NCBI GenBank assembly: GCA_010093515.1
Contig: MU001681.1
Span: 447,566 to 511,565 of the forward strand
Length of the DNA stretch: 64,000 bases
Source: Lineolata rhizophorae
Lineage: Eukaryota > Ascomycota > Dothideomycetes > Lineolatales > Lineolataceae
Direction: 5' to 3'
Each line of letters begins with the position of its first letter. Position 1 is the first letter of the stretch. The notes beneath the pieces were generated by a model. It had not been told where the DNA came from and ran no database searches. It saw only the letters and a list, made by a program, of their open reading frames with translations. Shown here piece after piece: positions 35,902 through 46,941 of this stretch. The position numbers and the translations under genes are program-made.

Positions 35902-36975
35902 GCGAATTCAAGTACCTTCTTCGGGTACTTGGAAGGAGCTTAGACTTCAACGGGGACTCCTAACCTATTTCCGAAACCACTGTGCTCACACTCGAGGATA
36001 TCTCCTTTCTTGTCGCTCTAAGGTCAAGTTATTGACACCATTGATTAGCACCAGGAATTATTCGACAGCCGGGGGTTTCGCGTTTAAGACGAGCTGCTCA
36101 GCCTACTTTCACTGGCTCAAGGCAAATCGCGGACGTACAGGCCGAATTAGTTGATCGTCATATGCGCAACCCTCCTGGATCATAAAGTTTAGTCCTGTTT
36201 TTCTATCACACCACAACTGGCGGTAGCTCTTCACCTTCCTTGCCGATAAGGGGAACCCGGGCAGTCATCCTGTGCAGCTCTTGGCTTTACGGCAGCATCG
36301 CGCATATCTAGATCTGCCATATCACACTGCGAGTGGAATGCTGCATGGAGTTGCAGACTTGAGTGGCGCTTTCCCTTGGAGTTTCTTGGGCGCTGCTTCT
36401 CAGACATCTAAAGGCAGGACGTTCTTGGCCTCGTGGCAGCAAGGATTCTTTGACGTCTGGCTAGCTCAACTGAAAAAGCCGAGATGTCATTGCTTTGCTG
36501 TTTGGTAGCATGGTGCCTCCTGTGCTTGCTCTTTGCAGCGATGGCACACACAATCCGACTAGGGAATGTTGCGCAGGAGGAATCATGTTTGGTGAGCTTG
36601 AAGGAAGGATAGCTAGGGAGATTTAACTGAGCTATGATGAATGGCACAGGAAGGCTTACGGTCCGCGGCGGGACATTCTGAGCAGAAAATTTTCCCGTTC
36701 TGCGCCTTAATTTGTGCAAACTTCCGTTCTGATCTTTGATTGGGCTTGCAAGCAGCACTGTAGGACGGGGAGTACTTAAAAATCAGATATCATAGCCCGT
36801 TGTGGAAACTTGAACACATATCACAGCACAGAGTACCAATCGGCCCGTAAAAAGTTCATTCATGACTACCGAGCCGGAGGTCCCGAAAGGAAAGGCACCC
36901 GAAATGCAGAGTTCTCATATAAACTGCCATAACCCCCACGTGCGTCCCGACTCTCCACTCCTTCGTTCCACCTGC
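35902..36975. other. convergent spacer SDR / uL23
   Basis: About 1.07 kb between two 3' ends, moderately AT-rich. Short open frames exist but none resembles a known family. I see no RNA gene or repeat. Confidence 0.5.
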
Positions 36976-37774
36976 CTACACGATCGACAACTTCGTAGCC
37001 GCGATATCGAGGGCGTCCACGTCGGAGGTGAGGCGGGCGAAAGCCTTCTTTTTGCCATCGGGCCTGTAATACCCTCGGTCAGTACCAATCCAACAACTGT
37101 TGACTTCCTAGAACTGTTCTTCAGCACAACGCACCTGATGAGCGTGTTGACCTTCAAGCAATCCACGTCGTACAGCTTCTTGAGTGCAGCCTTGATCTGC
37201 CTCTTGTTTGCCTTGACATCGACGATGAAGACGAGCGTATTGTTCTCCTCAATCTTCTTCATGGCACTCTCCGTGTTGAGCGGGTGGATGATGATCTTGT
37301 GGTGGTCGAGGCGCGGCTCGTGCGGTATCGACTTGCGCGGGTATTTGGGCGTGCGCGACAGCTTCAACGTCTTGGGCCGGCGGAAGCTCGTCGACTTGCG
37401 CACCTTGCGCACCTTGTGCGAGTCGACCTATTTCGTTGAAAGCAAAAATAGGCCGTCAGCGTTCGGTTTTCTGTGTCTTTCCTTGAAAGGGAAGACGCCG
37501 TGCTGACACGCCTCAAGGCTGGTGGTGGGATTCGAATAGGCGACCTACTCCGCGCAGTGTGGCCTTGGCCGCAGCGCCGGCCTGGGCCTGGGGCTTGCTG
37601 GGCTTTGCCTTCGCACCGACGTTGGCTGCGGAGAGAAACGACGAGGTTAGCTAACTTTCGCGATTGGAGGTGGCTACCGCAACACTGCTGCGAGGCGTTC
37701 AAACAACGGCATCTACGGGTGATCAGGAGCACCTATAGTGGCGCATTAAGTAACATACCCTTCTTGGGACCCAT
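36976..37774 (-). CDS. RPL25: 60S ribosomal protein uL23 (L25/L23a)
   Basis: uL23 sits at the exit of the peptide tunnel and docks SRP and other nascent-chain factors. Four exons, 37759-37774, 37549-37625, 37135-37427 and 36976-37063, give 157 aa, the usual length. The start is [20 protein letters not shown], then [60 protein letters not shown] and the end [20 protein letters not shown]...ATKLSIV. All four pieces close in one frame with donors GTATGT, GTAGGT and GTGCGT. The first exon is only 16 nt, again placing an intron close behind the start codon, as in the uL2 gene. BMT2 starts divergently 341 bp away. Confidence 0.97.
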
Positions 37775-38115
37775 GACGGCTGTGTGGGTGGGCGAGGTCG
37801 GTGGTGGATGAGGAAGTAGAAGACGCAAGAGCAAGTAGGTAAAAGGTGTGCGATGCCGAATTATTGCCGGAGTGTGAAGCGAGACCGCCATCGCTTCCCC
37901 AGCCAATCACGCCGGCCCACCTCGGGACGCGGCCTCCATCCGCGCCAAGACCGCGTCGAACCTTCGACTTCGACAACTCCAGCACAAGCCAACAACCGAC
38001 CTCAAAAGCCCCAACCTCTCAACCTACCCGCTCGAACTCATTTCCCCACTCTCTCCGCGCACAACATCCCCTCTCGCCATCCTCCCCCCCCCATTCCCCC
38101 TCCCGCGCCTCAACA
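37775..38115. promoter_or_regulatory. divergent promoter uL23 / BMT2
   Basis: These 341 bp between two starts link two ribosome-related genes, a layout that could allow shared control in growing cells. The stretch 38020-38110 is C-rich just upstream of the BMT2 start. No defined motif is claimed. Confidence 0.45.
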
Positions 38116-39129
38116 ATGCCCCGCCCCAAACCCCCCCGCAAACCCCTTTCCCACACCCGCCCGCCCCGATTCGGGCCCCCACCCGCCACCGGCTCCCCGA
38201 CCCTCTCCTCCAAGCACGCCCGCCGCCTGATCCGCGCGCACCACGCGCTGCACAAGGCGCGCGCGCGCGCCCTCGCCGCCGCCACCACGACCGTTGCTGA
38301 CGCCGACGCCGACGCCGCCGCCGCCGTTGCCGACCTCGACGCCCGCATCGCCCGGGCCGGCGGCCTGCCGCGCTACCAGCTGGCGAGCCGCCAGGGCCAG
38401 GCGCGCGAGCGCGGCGGCGACGCGTCGCGGGTGCTGGTGGGGTGGGTGGCGGGGGTGGTGAGGGCGGAGGCGGAGGCGGAGGCGGAGGAGCGGGCGGAGG
38501 AAGAGGAGCGGCGGCGGGGACGGCGCGGCGGCAAGAGCAGGAGCTTGCTGGAAGTGGGCGCGCTGTCGGTGGCCAACGCGTGCGGGCGCGTGCGCGGCCT
38601 GGCCGTCACGAGGATCGATCTGAACGCGCTCGAGGGCGGCATCGAGAGGCAGGACTTCATGGCGAGGCCGTTGCCGGCGCCGGGCCCGGCGGGGGACGCC
38701 GATAGGTTCGACGTCGTGTCCTTGAGCCTGGTCTTGAACTACGTGCCCGACCCGGTCGGCAGGGGGGACATGTTGCGCCGGACGTGCCTGTTCCTGCGGC
38801 GCTGCGCGGGCGAGTCGGATGGGAGGGGCGGCGACGGCGGCACGGAAGCAGATGCCGAGGGAGACGGGGAGCGGAGGCTGTTTCCGTCGCTCTTCTTGGT
38901 GCTGCCGGCGCCTTGTGTAACCAATTCGCGGTACCTGACCGAGGAACATCTCGAGAAGATAATGGGCAGTCTCGGGTTCCGACTGGCCCGTAGGAAGCTC
39001 TCGTCTAAGCTTGTGTACTACCTGTGGGTCTACGATGGCAGCTCGAAGAGCGGGAAGGAAGCCCGATTTGGCAAAAGCGAACTGCGAAAGGGAAGTAACA
39101 GAAACAATTTTTGCATCGTGCTCAAGTAA
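38116..39129 (+). CDS. BMT2: 25S rRNA adenine-N1 methyltransferase Bmt2
   Basis: Bmt2 makes m1A at position 2142 (yeast numbering) of 25S rRNA in the nucleolus with S-adenosylmethionine. A single exon gives 337 aa, near the yeast size. SAM-binding motif I is SLLEVGALSVANACG, followed by VTRIDLNAL (acidic loop), then RFDVVSLSLVLNYVPDPVGR, with the family's SLVLNFVP-type motif, and RRTCLFLRR. The block FLVLPAPCVTNSRYL holds the conserved NSRY. The end EKIMGSLGFRLARRKLSSKL is typical. The N-terminus is basic and Ala-rich, with GC-rich low-complexity DNA. The frame is open further upstream, but the first family-like ATG, in CAACAATG, is at 38116. It lies head-to-head with uL23 and tail-to-tail with the transporter. 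Confidence 0.92.
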   Translation: MPRPKPPRKPLSHTRPPRFGPPPATGSPTLSSKHARRLIRAHHALHKARARALAAATTTVADADADAAAAVADLDARIARAGGLPRYQLASRQGQARERGGDASRVLVGWVAGVVRAEAEAEAEERAEEEERRRGRRGGKSRSLLEVGALSVANACGRVRGLAVTRIDLNALEGGIERQDFMARPLPAPGPAGDADRFDVVSLSLVLNYVPDPVGRGDMLRRTCLFLRRCAGESDGRGGDGGTEADAEGDGERRLFPSLFLVLPAPCVTNSRYLTEEHLEKIMGSLGFRLARRKLSSKLVYYLWVYDGSSKSGKEARFGKSELRKGSNRNNFCIVLK

Positions 39130-39441
39130 GCACGGAAGATGGATTACATAGTCCGTCGAACCGACACTTCTATTATAAAGTGGCAGGAGTTGAAACGTAG
39201 AAATGCTTGTGAGTCTTTCCCCCTATTTTCATCCTTAACCAAAGTCCCATATGTACGTCGAATCCCAAGGGAATCGTCCCATCTCTTACATTAAATACGC
39301 ACGTAAATAGCCCTCCAGCGCCAATGCAAGCGCACACAAAAAAAAAAAAAGAGACCCTCACAAATGCGCATGCAAAAACTCAAGACATGCAAGAAAATTA
39401 GCGGAGCGAAAGAAAAGACGACTGGCAGTCCCGCCCCTCGC
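39130..39441. other. convergent spacer BMT2 / AVT transporter
   Basis: This 312-bp stretch between two 3' ends contains an A-run near 39338-39350. No gene is seen; it is likely 3' UTR. Confidence 0.55.
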
Positions 39442-42010
39442 TCACCCCCTGGCCCCAATCATCTTCCTCGGCAAGCACGCAAACACGGTACTCACGACCG
39501 CCATGACGATGGACGCGACCATGAGCACCCAATTGAGCGCCTTCTCCGCGCGTCCGATGTCGCTCCCGAAGAGCTTGAGGTGGAAGGCGATGGGCAGGAT
39601 GATGCAGATGGCGAAGCAGGCGACGGAGCCCAGCAGCGCCATGACGCGGTCGAAGGCCGGGAAGACGATGGCGATGAGCACGACGAAGACGGTGACGCCG
39701 ACGCGGATGGCGGCCTTGAGCAGGCCGCGCGTCAGCTTCGAGGCGCCCACCATGCGCGACGACTGCGCGAGCGCGCGGTGGTCGAGCCCGAAGATGACTT
39801 CGAGCGTGGTGAAGATGGGGCGGGCGCTGTGGGGTCGCCGGGTTGCGTACGTCAGTATCGGATTTTGTTAGGGGGAGTGAGAGGGGAAGAAAAGAAGATA
39901 AGGCTGGTTGCGGAGAGGTCTTACTTCAGGGGGACTTTGGTGAGGGGGATGATGGCGATGCAGACGCCGATGATGTAGGCTACGGCCTTGGGGTAGCCCT
40001 TGGTCTCGAGGATGTTGGACGTCACTTCGTCCAGAAGCAAGTCACCGAACATAATAAAGCCGCAGACGGCCATAGCAAAATCAATCAGATACTATTAAAC
40101 CTGTTATTTTAGCCGAACACCGAGACACGTGGGGAAAGGAAATGCATACCGAGAAGCTGAAGGTGATGTCCACAGCCTTCCTATACTTATACGGATGACG
40201 CATGTCCCTGTAGACGTTCGGAAGAACGCTGTGGCCTCCCCACGGAGCTAAGTTGAAGTTAGCAGGACTCCAGAACACACATATCTAACTAGGAGGAGGG
40301 ATCACAAACCCATAAGAAGGCCAATGGCAAGCGGAACCGTGCCCCAGTGCTCTGGGAACAGCCAAGTTTTTGCGGGGTGGACTAGGGAACCGGGTGGGCC
40401 CCGCTTGAACACGCCATCGACAACAACGGCAATGACGACTATTAAAAAAAAGAAAAAGAAAAAGATCGAAGTTAGTGTCCTCCTATGCTAGAGAAGAAAG
40501 GGGATATTTCGGTGGTGGTGGTGGTGGGGAACACGCACTCGCAAAGCAACAAACGATGCCCAAGACGCTAGTGAAGCTCAACAGGCGCAGGGGAAAGAAA
40601 GCGAGGGGTATCAGCACGACTCCGCAGATGATCTTCCAGGTCAGAACGTCGAGGCCGGGCACGAGGGCGTCGAGGCTGTCGGCGAACAGGATGACGAGGG
40701 CGACGCAGGTGGCGACGAGCTCGGCGGTGAAGAGGATGCTCGTCGCGATTCTGGCCTTGTGCCCGAAGGAGACGTACGCGAGGTCGGAGAAGGTGATGAG
40801 CGAGTTGTCGACGTCGAGGCACTTGCCGAGCAGCTTGGCCGTGTAGGCGGTGGCGACGGCGGAGAAGAGGAAGAAGGCGACGCCGATGAGCCAGCCGCAG
40901 TACTTGAAGGCGAGCGGCAGGCTGAGAATGCCGATGCCGATGAGGATGTTGACCGAGTTGAAGACCGTCTGCGGCAGCGTCGACTGGCCCACGATCACGT
41001 TGACCTTCTTGCCGTCCTCCTCCACCACCTGCTTGACTAGGATGGGCTCGCGCTCCTTGTCCCCCGCTTCGCCCTCGGCGCCACCGGCCGAGGGTCTTTG
41101 CGCCTGCTGCTCCCGGAACAGCCGCGCCGCGTGCCGCATCGACGGCTTGTTGGCCCGCGAGCTCAGGCTGCCGTACGTGGTGCCGTAGCTGCCGCCAAAC
41201 GGCGACGCCAGCGACGGCTCGATCTGGAAGATGCTCTCGTCGCGCCACGAGCTGCCGCGGTGCTCTGATAGCCGCTGCTCGATCGGGGGCGCCAACAGCG
41301 CCGTTGACTCGTGTGGCGGCTGCTGCTGCTGCTGTGGCTGCTGGGCCGCCGCCGCCGCCGCCCACGCTTGCGGCCGTTGCTGCTGCTCCCCGTCCTCGAC
41401 GACCGCAGATTCGCCACCGGCCTGGCGGGCGCCTTCGCGCTCGAGTGCCGCGCGCAGCAGAGATCGCGGCTCCCCGTCTTGGGTGCCACCAGGCGGCGCG
41501 CCGTAGCCGTCTTCTTCGTCCCCGTAGTCTCCTTCGTCTTCGCCCGCTTCTGAAAACCGGAACGACGGCCGCCGCGGCGTGATTTCAAAGAAGCTGGCCG
41601 CCCGCTGCCATGATCGAGCGAAGTTGTCGAGACTGTTGGGTCCGCCGGCCTGGCGTATCGAGTTGATGCGCATAGACATGGACGATCTATTTCGTGCGAT
41701 ACACGGAGCTTAGCAATAAGGAATCCCTACTGGAACTTGGAAGGAACGGCAATGGAGGGCTCTGGAATCGGCTCTCGTCTCACCTCCGTCGTGCCATTGG
41801 CGGCGCGGCCCGTTCATGAACATAGCCGCCGGCGTCGCCGCGGTTAGGTGGACTGTTGAAGCCAGACGCGTAGCTGTGCTCCCTGGTCAGCTCGTCCCAC
41901 TGGACATGGCTACCGACAGAGCCCGCCGGGGAGCCGCGCCCTCGTTCGTAGTCGGCCCACCTGGTGGGCTGGAGACGGGCATTGTCGTCTCTCTGGTTGT
42001 TGTCGCTCAT
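39442..42010 (-). CDS. AVT1: AVT-type vacuolar amino acid transporter (AAAP family)
   Basis: AVT1-like proteins drive neutral amino acids into the vacuole by H+ exchange. Six exons, 41784-42010, 40539-41686, 40310-40438, 40150-40247, 39925-40091 and 39442-39826, give 717 aa. The first 310 residues are a disordered cytosolic part with a Gln/Ala run and GSYGTTYGSLSSR, as in fungal Avt1. The transporter core begins TLPQTVFNSVNILIGIGILS (about 312), the hallmark of the Aa_trans family, and continues with LPLAFKYCGWLIG, a membrane series through FSYLIDFAMAVCGFIMFGD, GYPKAVAYIIGVCIAIIPLT, NARPIFTTLEVIFG and WVLMVASIVMAVVSTVFACL near the end. About eleven membrane segments are expected. All five intron junctions keep the frame. 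Confidence 0.92.
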
Positions 42011-44115
42011 GCTGCCGCCGCCGAGTAACGTTTAGCTTCGCCTGAGCTTCGTGGAGACTCGATGAAGTAGTTACAAGAGCAGGAGATGGCAGGAGCCTTT
42101 TGTCCCTTGGTAGTAATATTTTCTTTCCTTTTTTTTTTTCACCCCCTTGCGCTTGCGGAATGACGGAGCAGCTCAGATGTGGGCTAAGAGAGCCGTGGGG
42201 ATATATAATGGGGACGAAAAATTCGGAAACCCTGATCGCGGACACCAGATAGGGTCCGATGGGCGCCGATGGAACGGAACTTGAGTTGCTGTGGGCCCGC
42301 TAAGGTTTACGGTGCCGTGGGCTGGAGCCGCCGCTCACTTATCAATGGGGCCCGACCAGATACCAGCTCGAAGGTTCGGCCCCAGGGAATTGGGCGCAAT
42401 TGAGCTCGGAAGAGGTCAGCGAAGAGAGCGGCGGGGAGGGGACGCGGCGGGGTGGACGTCGAGGTACGGGAGATGGAGGCGGATCGAAGCTGCAGGAAGA
42501 AAGCATCACGAGGGAGTCTTGATTGCAAAAGGCGTTCGAATTCAACACACTGCATGGCTAGCTAGCCCGCACAGCGGCCGGGCGGGCGCGCACGCAGCGT
42601 GATCAAAGCGGCGTCCAGGCCAAGAGCGCGGGCTCGATGGGCTGCAGGCGCCGGGGGGGGCTCTGGCCCGTCGTGGTTCTCCAGCGCTGATAACGGCGCG
42701 CCACGGGCCCGATGCCGCAGCAAACGACGAGCTAGCAGCCGCTTGGGGTGGCGGCGAGCGCCGGCAGAAAACAGGCGGGCCGCCGCCGCCGCCGCCGCCG
42801 TTCGCTCGGCTGCCGGAAAACTCTGAAGCGCGGCCAGGATCGGCTGCGGCCGCGATGGGGAGGGGCAATTGGCGGCAAGCTGGGGGTGGTGGAGGAGGAG
42901 GTGGTGGTGGTGGTGATGGTGGGCAATCTGCAGCGTCCGAGCTTCCTCTTTTCCCCATCTGACTCTGCAGGGTGCAGCCGCGAGGCCAAGCTCCCGGGAG
43001 GCCCTACGTAGTAAGAGGCATGTACGGGGTAGGAGAAAAAGAAAAAAAAGAAAAGTTTGAAGTTGGGTGTGCGGGCGTTCGAAATCTCTACCGAGCAGCC
43101 GACTGGTTTTGGTCCGCCGGTCGGACCATCTTGTCCCGCATCACGGAACCCTTCGGCGCCGTTCACTACGCTCAAGACCTACCTGCTTGCTGGCCTTGCC
43201 GTGCAATCTGCGGGTCAGACCATCGACATGTGAGTGTCTGGAACCAGCAAAGCCATAGACTCGGACGAAAAATTCTTCGGAGGCCGTTCATGAAATCAAT
43301 TATTAGGCGGGAGAAGCACGCGCCGTCAGTAGCACAGAACGACAGAACATAAGGCTTGGGGAGAAGGGAGTATCTTTCTCGCTCACAGGCGGGGCACCAA
43401 ATTGCCCAAGTCTGGACACCGATTGGCCGGGCGGTCTCAATCTTGCGGTGAAGCGATCGAAGCGTACATCAATAGTAGAATGCTGGTTGGTCAGGCGCTG
43501 CTGGCAGAGGCCGAGGCAGCAATGGCTTCCCTCGTAGGTATGGCGCTCCTTTGCTGACTTGGGGGCAAGCCCGTCTGGTCCGAGCCAGCCGTCGTCCGAG
43601 GGGAGACCGATTTGCGGGTCATGGTCCAAAGGCTGCCGCTGCGTCTGCGACTCTTCCATGAAGGGGATGACGCAGGGCGACGGCCGGAGGCTCTGGTTCT
43701 GGCCGGTCGCGCCCTGCCCGGTAGCGGGGGCGGCGGGATCGGCAGCCATTGGCGGGGCTGCTTGGCGCCCGCGCCGGAAGCGAACAGCGCACCCGCCAGA
43801 GCCTCTTGCAAGCTTTGAACACCGCAACTCTCCGCGCCTCTGACTCCCCCTCGCCCTCCCTTCTTCCCTCGTTGTCGGTGACAAGCACGTCGTCGACGAC
43901 GCCCGGGCTCCCTCGGCTCTCCTCTCTGCGTCGCCGCGACCGACAAGCCCGTCTTCTTCTTTCTCGCCGTTTCCTCCGCCTCTTGCTCGAGGCATCCGCC
44001 GTCGCCGACGGGCCCTGCTAGCACTAGCCGGGAAAGAAGCAGAAAAAAAAAAAAAACAAAAAAACAAAACACAACAAGCCTACTTTCCCCGCGCTTGTAG
44101 CCCGCCGCCGCAGCC
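42011..44115. other. divergent spacer AVT / eRF1
   Basis: These 2.1 kb are upstream of both genes. GC-rich, with long chance frames on several strands (for example the minus strand of 43303-44117). An A-rich tract at 44041-44070 just before the eRF1 start looks like a fungal promoter or leader element. The strand-biased pyrimidine/purine blocks near 42880-42930 are low complexity. No gene is called. Confidence 0.5.
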
Positions 44116-45576
44116 ATGAGCTCCGCTCAGCAGCAGAACGACGCCGAGAAGAACATCGAGATATGGAAGGTCAAAAAGCTGATCAAGAGGCTCGAAGCCG
44201 CTCGTGGCAACGGCACCAGCATGATCTCGCTCATCATCCGTACGTCGGCCCTCTCCAGCGCTCTCCGAGTCGGTCTGAAAAATTTCGTAGCTAATCTTAC
44301 CCTGCAGCTCCCAAGGATCAGGTTTCGCGTGCCGCCAAGATGTTAGCTGAAGAGTTTGTACGTCCTCTCGAAGCGACGACTTCCACCCCCCCTCCCCCCA
44401 CCTTCTGTAAATGAAGGCAAGGACTCACAGCCTCGCGTCTAGGGCACCGCCTCCAACATCAAGTCTCGCGTCAACCGCCTGTCGGTCCTGTCGGCCATCA
44501 CGTCCACCCAGCAGCGCCTCAAGCTCTACTCCAAGGTGCCTCCTAATGGCCTGGTCATTTACTGCGGCGAAATCATCACGTCCGAGGGCAAGGAGCGCAA
44601 GATCAACATCGACTTCGAGCCTTTCAAGCCCATCAACACGTCGCTGTACCTCTGCGACAACAAGTTCCATACCGAGGCCCTGAGCGAGCTTCTCGAGTCG
44701 GACCAGAAGTTTGGCTTCATCATCATGGACGGCAACGGCGCCCTCTTCGGCACCTTGAGCGGCAACACCAGGGACGTGATCCACAAGTTTTCTGTCGATC
44801 TTCCCAAGAAGCACGGCCGCGGTGGTCAGTCCGCGCTCCGTTTCGCGCGTTTGCGTGAGGAGAAGCGCCACAACTACGTCCGTAAAGTCGCCGAGTTGGC
44901 CGTGCAGAATTTCATCACCAACGACAAGGTCAACGTTGCCGGTCTCATTCTCGCCGGCTCGGCCGATTTCAAGAACGACTTGAACCAGTCGGACATGTTC
45001 GACCAGCGTCTGCAGAGCAAGGTCATCAAAGTCGTGGACGTGTCCTACGGGGGCGAGAACGGCTTCAACCAGGCCATCGAGCTGGCCTCCGAGACGCTCT
45101 CCAACGTCAAGTTCATCCAAGAGAAGAAGCTCATCAACAAGTACTTTGATGAGATCAGCCAGGACTCCGGCAAGGTGTGCTATGGCGTCGACGACACGCT
45201 CAAGGCGCTCGAGCTCGGTGCCGCCGAGACTCTCATCGTCTACGAGAACCTCGAGATCACGCGCTGGCAGCTCAAGAACTCCCAAGGGTCCGAGGCGCTG
45301 GTGCACACGACGAAGCAGCAGGAAGCGGACCGCGCCAACTTCATGGACAAGGAGACGGGCCAGGAGATGGAGGTCGTGGACCAGATGCCGTTCCTCGAGT
45401 GGCTGGCGGAGCGGTACCGCGACTTCGGCGCCACGCTCGAGTTCGTGTCGGACCGGTCGTCGGAAGGGAACCAGTTCGTCAAGGGCTTCGGCGGCATCGG
45501 CGCCATCCTGCGGTACAAAGTCAACTTCGAGCAGCTGGCCGATTACGACGACGAGGACGAGTTCTACGACGATTGA
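44116..45576 (+). CDS. SUP45: peptide chain release factor eRF1
   Basis: eRF1 reads all three stop codons in the ribosomal A site and, with eRF3, releases the nascent protein. Exons 44116-44239, 44308-44357 and 44443-45576 give 435 aa, the usual length. Domain 1 has the stop-codon reading motif NIKS (about 63-66) and YLCDNKF (the YxCxxxF motif). Domain 2 carries the invariant GGQ in [17 protein letters not shown] (about 185-187). Domain 3 ends in the acidic tail [12 protein letters not shown] that helps bind eRF3. The start [20 protein letters not shown] is well conserved. The middle exon is short (50 nt) and restores [20 protein letters not shown] long antisense open frame exists but reflects codon bias. 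Confidence 0.98.
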
Positions 45577-46941
45577 CGGTTGGGCGACCTCGCGAGCTGC
45601 GAGGACGCCGCCGTCGAGAAGAAGACCGCGGAGACGGACACGGATACGGACACGGACGCCAAGGCCGCCGCCCTCGTCCCGGAGGGCGACGCGTTCCTCC
45701 TCCTCGTCCTCCTCCCTCCCTCGGGCGCTCGCACGGCTCCTCGCGACGCGCGTCGCCGGCCTGACGACGACGGCCGGGGCGCGCTTGACCTTGTCGGAAG
45801 AGGTCGACGGGTCGGGCATGGGCCGGCCGGCTGCGCGGCGCGGTTGTAGTGTGTGTGTGATTTTAAGTGTGTCAAGGTCGAGTTTTGATGTAAGTTGGCT
45901 TCACTCCGGAACCATGAGATGCGAATAGATACGTGCTAATGTGGTATCTCAGATGGACCAAAGTTGTGTGTGTGTGTAGTGATACACTCTCTTATGGCGG
46001 ATCCCACGTTGAAGCGAAAGGTCTCTCACGCTGTCCGAGCCGGCTTCTTAGATGAGCGAAGGAACGAAAATCAGTGATGGTGGCAAAACGCAGCCCGCAG
46101 CATGTCAGCCTCCTACCGTTTTCTTCGGCAAGCGCTCAATCTAGAAACGGAAGATTGAGCTTAGCGCTTAGACGAACTCCTTGAAGGGCACTGCGCGCCG
46201 CGACTCACCATCCGGTAGAAGCTCGAATGCGGTTCAGTCACCATTCGCTTCAAGACCAGTCAGTCAGTTTTCGTCGTTGCGATTCAGAAATCAGAAACCA
46301 TGCAAAAATCCCAAGAGGCAATCATTGCGTCCACTCCTTTGCTCCCCTCCCTAAAGCGTGCTTTATGTACCTAGTTTAAATTGAGAATTGCGTCTGCTGT
46401 GTTTTTTTGGCCTTGGGGTAACCGTTGGCCTTGAAGTGCTCTAAACCGTTGGGATGCACGCGAGGCTCCTCGGAACGTGGGAGGGCGGACTCCCGTCCCA
46501 TGGTCCGCGGGTCTCTCCAGGGACGTTGGCGTCGGCCGGTTCCATTCGGATGGATTCTTTGGTTCCAACATTGTGAAGTCCCTTGGATAGGTAGCTGACA
46601 TCCGTTCGGGCAAGTCGGCACGTGTTGTGACGATCAATCTGATGCTGTTAAGGATGCGGTGGAATTGGGTGATAGGAATCATCTGAATGCCCGAAATACT
46701 TTGGGAATAGTCTGGTTCTACACTCTGAAACAGCCATTGACGTGAGAGAAAGTAGAGATTTTGATGTCACGCGTATTCTATACTCTGCTTATCGGGAACG
46801 CCGCTTTCGATGGCTTCCGGCCAATGTCGAAGGCAGCTCCTGCTGGGGTCGAAAACACAAGAATTAGTCGCCAACCGCGAGCCCCGTCATAAGCGCCAAA
46901 TTGTCAACGCATCCCTAAACCCCCACGCTCTCCTCCTCTCA
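45577..46941. other. convergent spacer eRF1 / PIG-P
   Basis: A 1.37-kb stretch between two 3' ends. GC-rich to about 45870 (likely eRF1 3' UTR, with GGACACGGATAC-like repeats near 45630-45660), then AT-richer. Short GT runs appear near 45845 and 45965. No gene is supported. Confidence 0.5.

Noticed and set aside
43303-44117. Two open frames of 208-254 codons on the minus strand upstream of eRF1
   Set aside because: They overlap each other in different frames and start in an A/T homopolymer; no conserved feature.
44425-45819. 464-codon open frame antisense to eRF1
   Set aside because: It mirrors a highly conserved gene with strong codon bias, which opens antisense frames; its protein is Val/Leu/Glu-rich with no family likeness.
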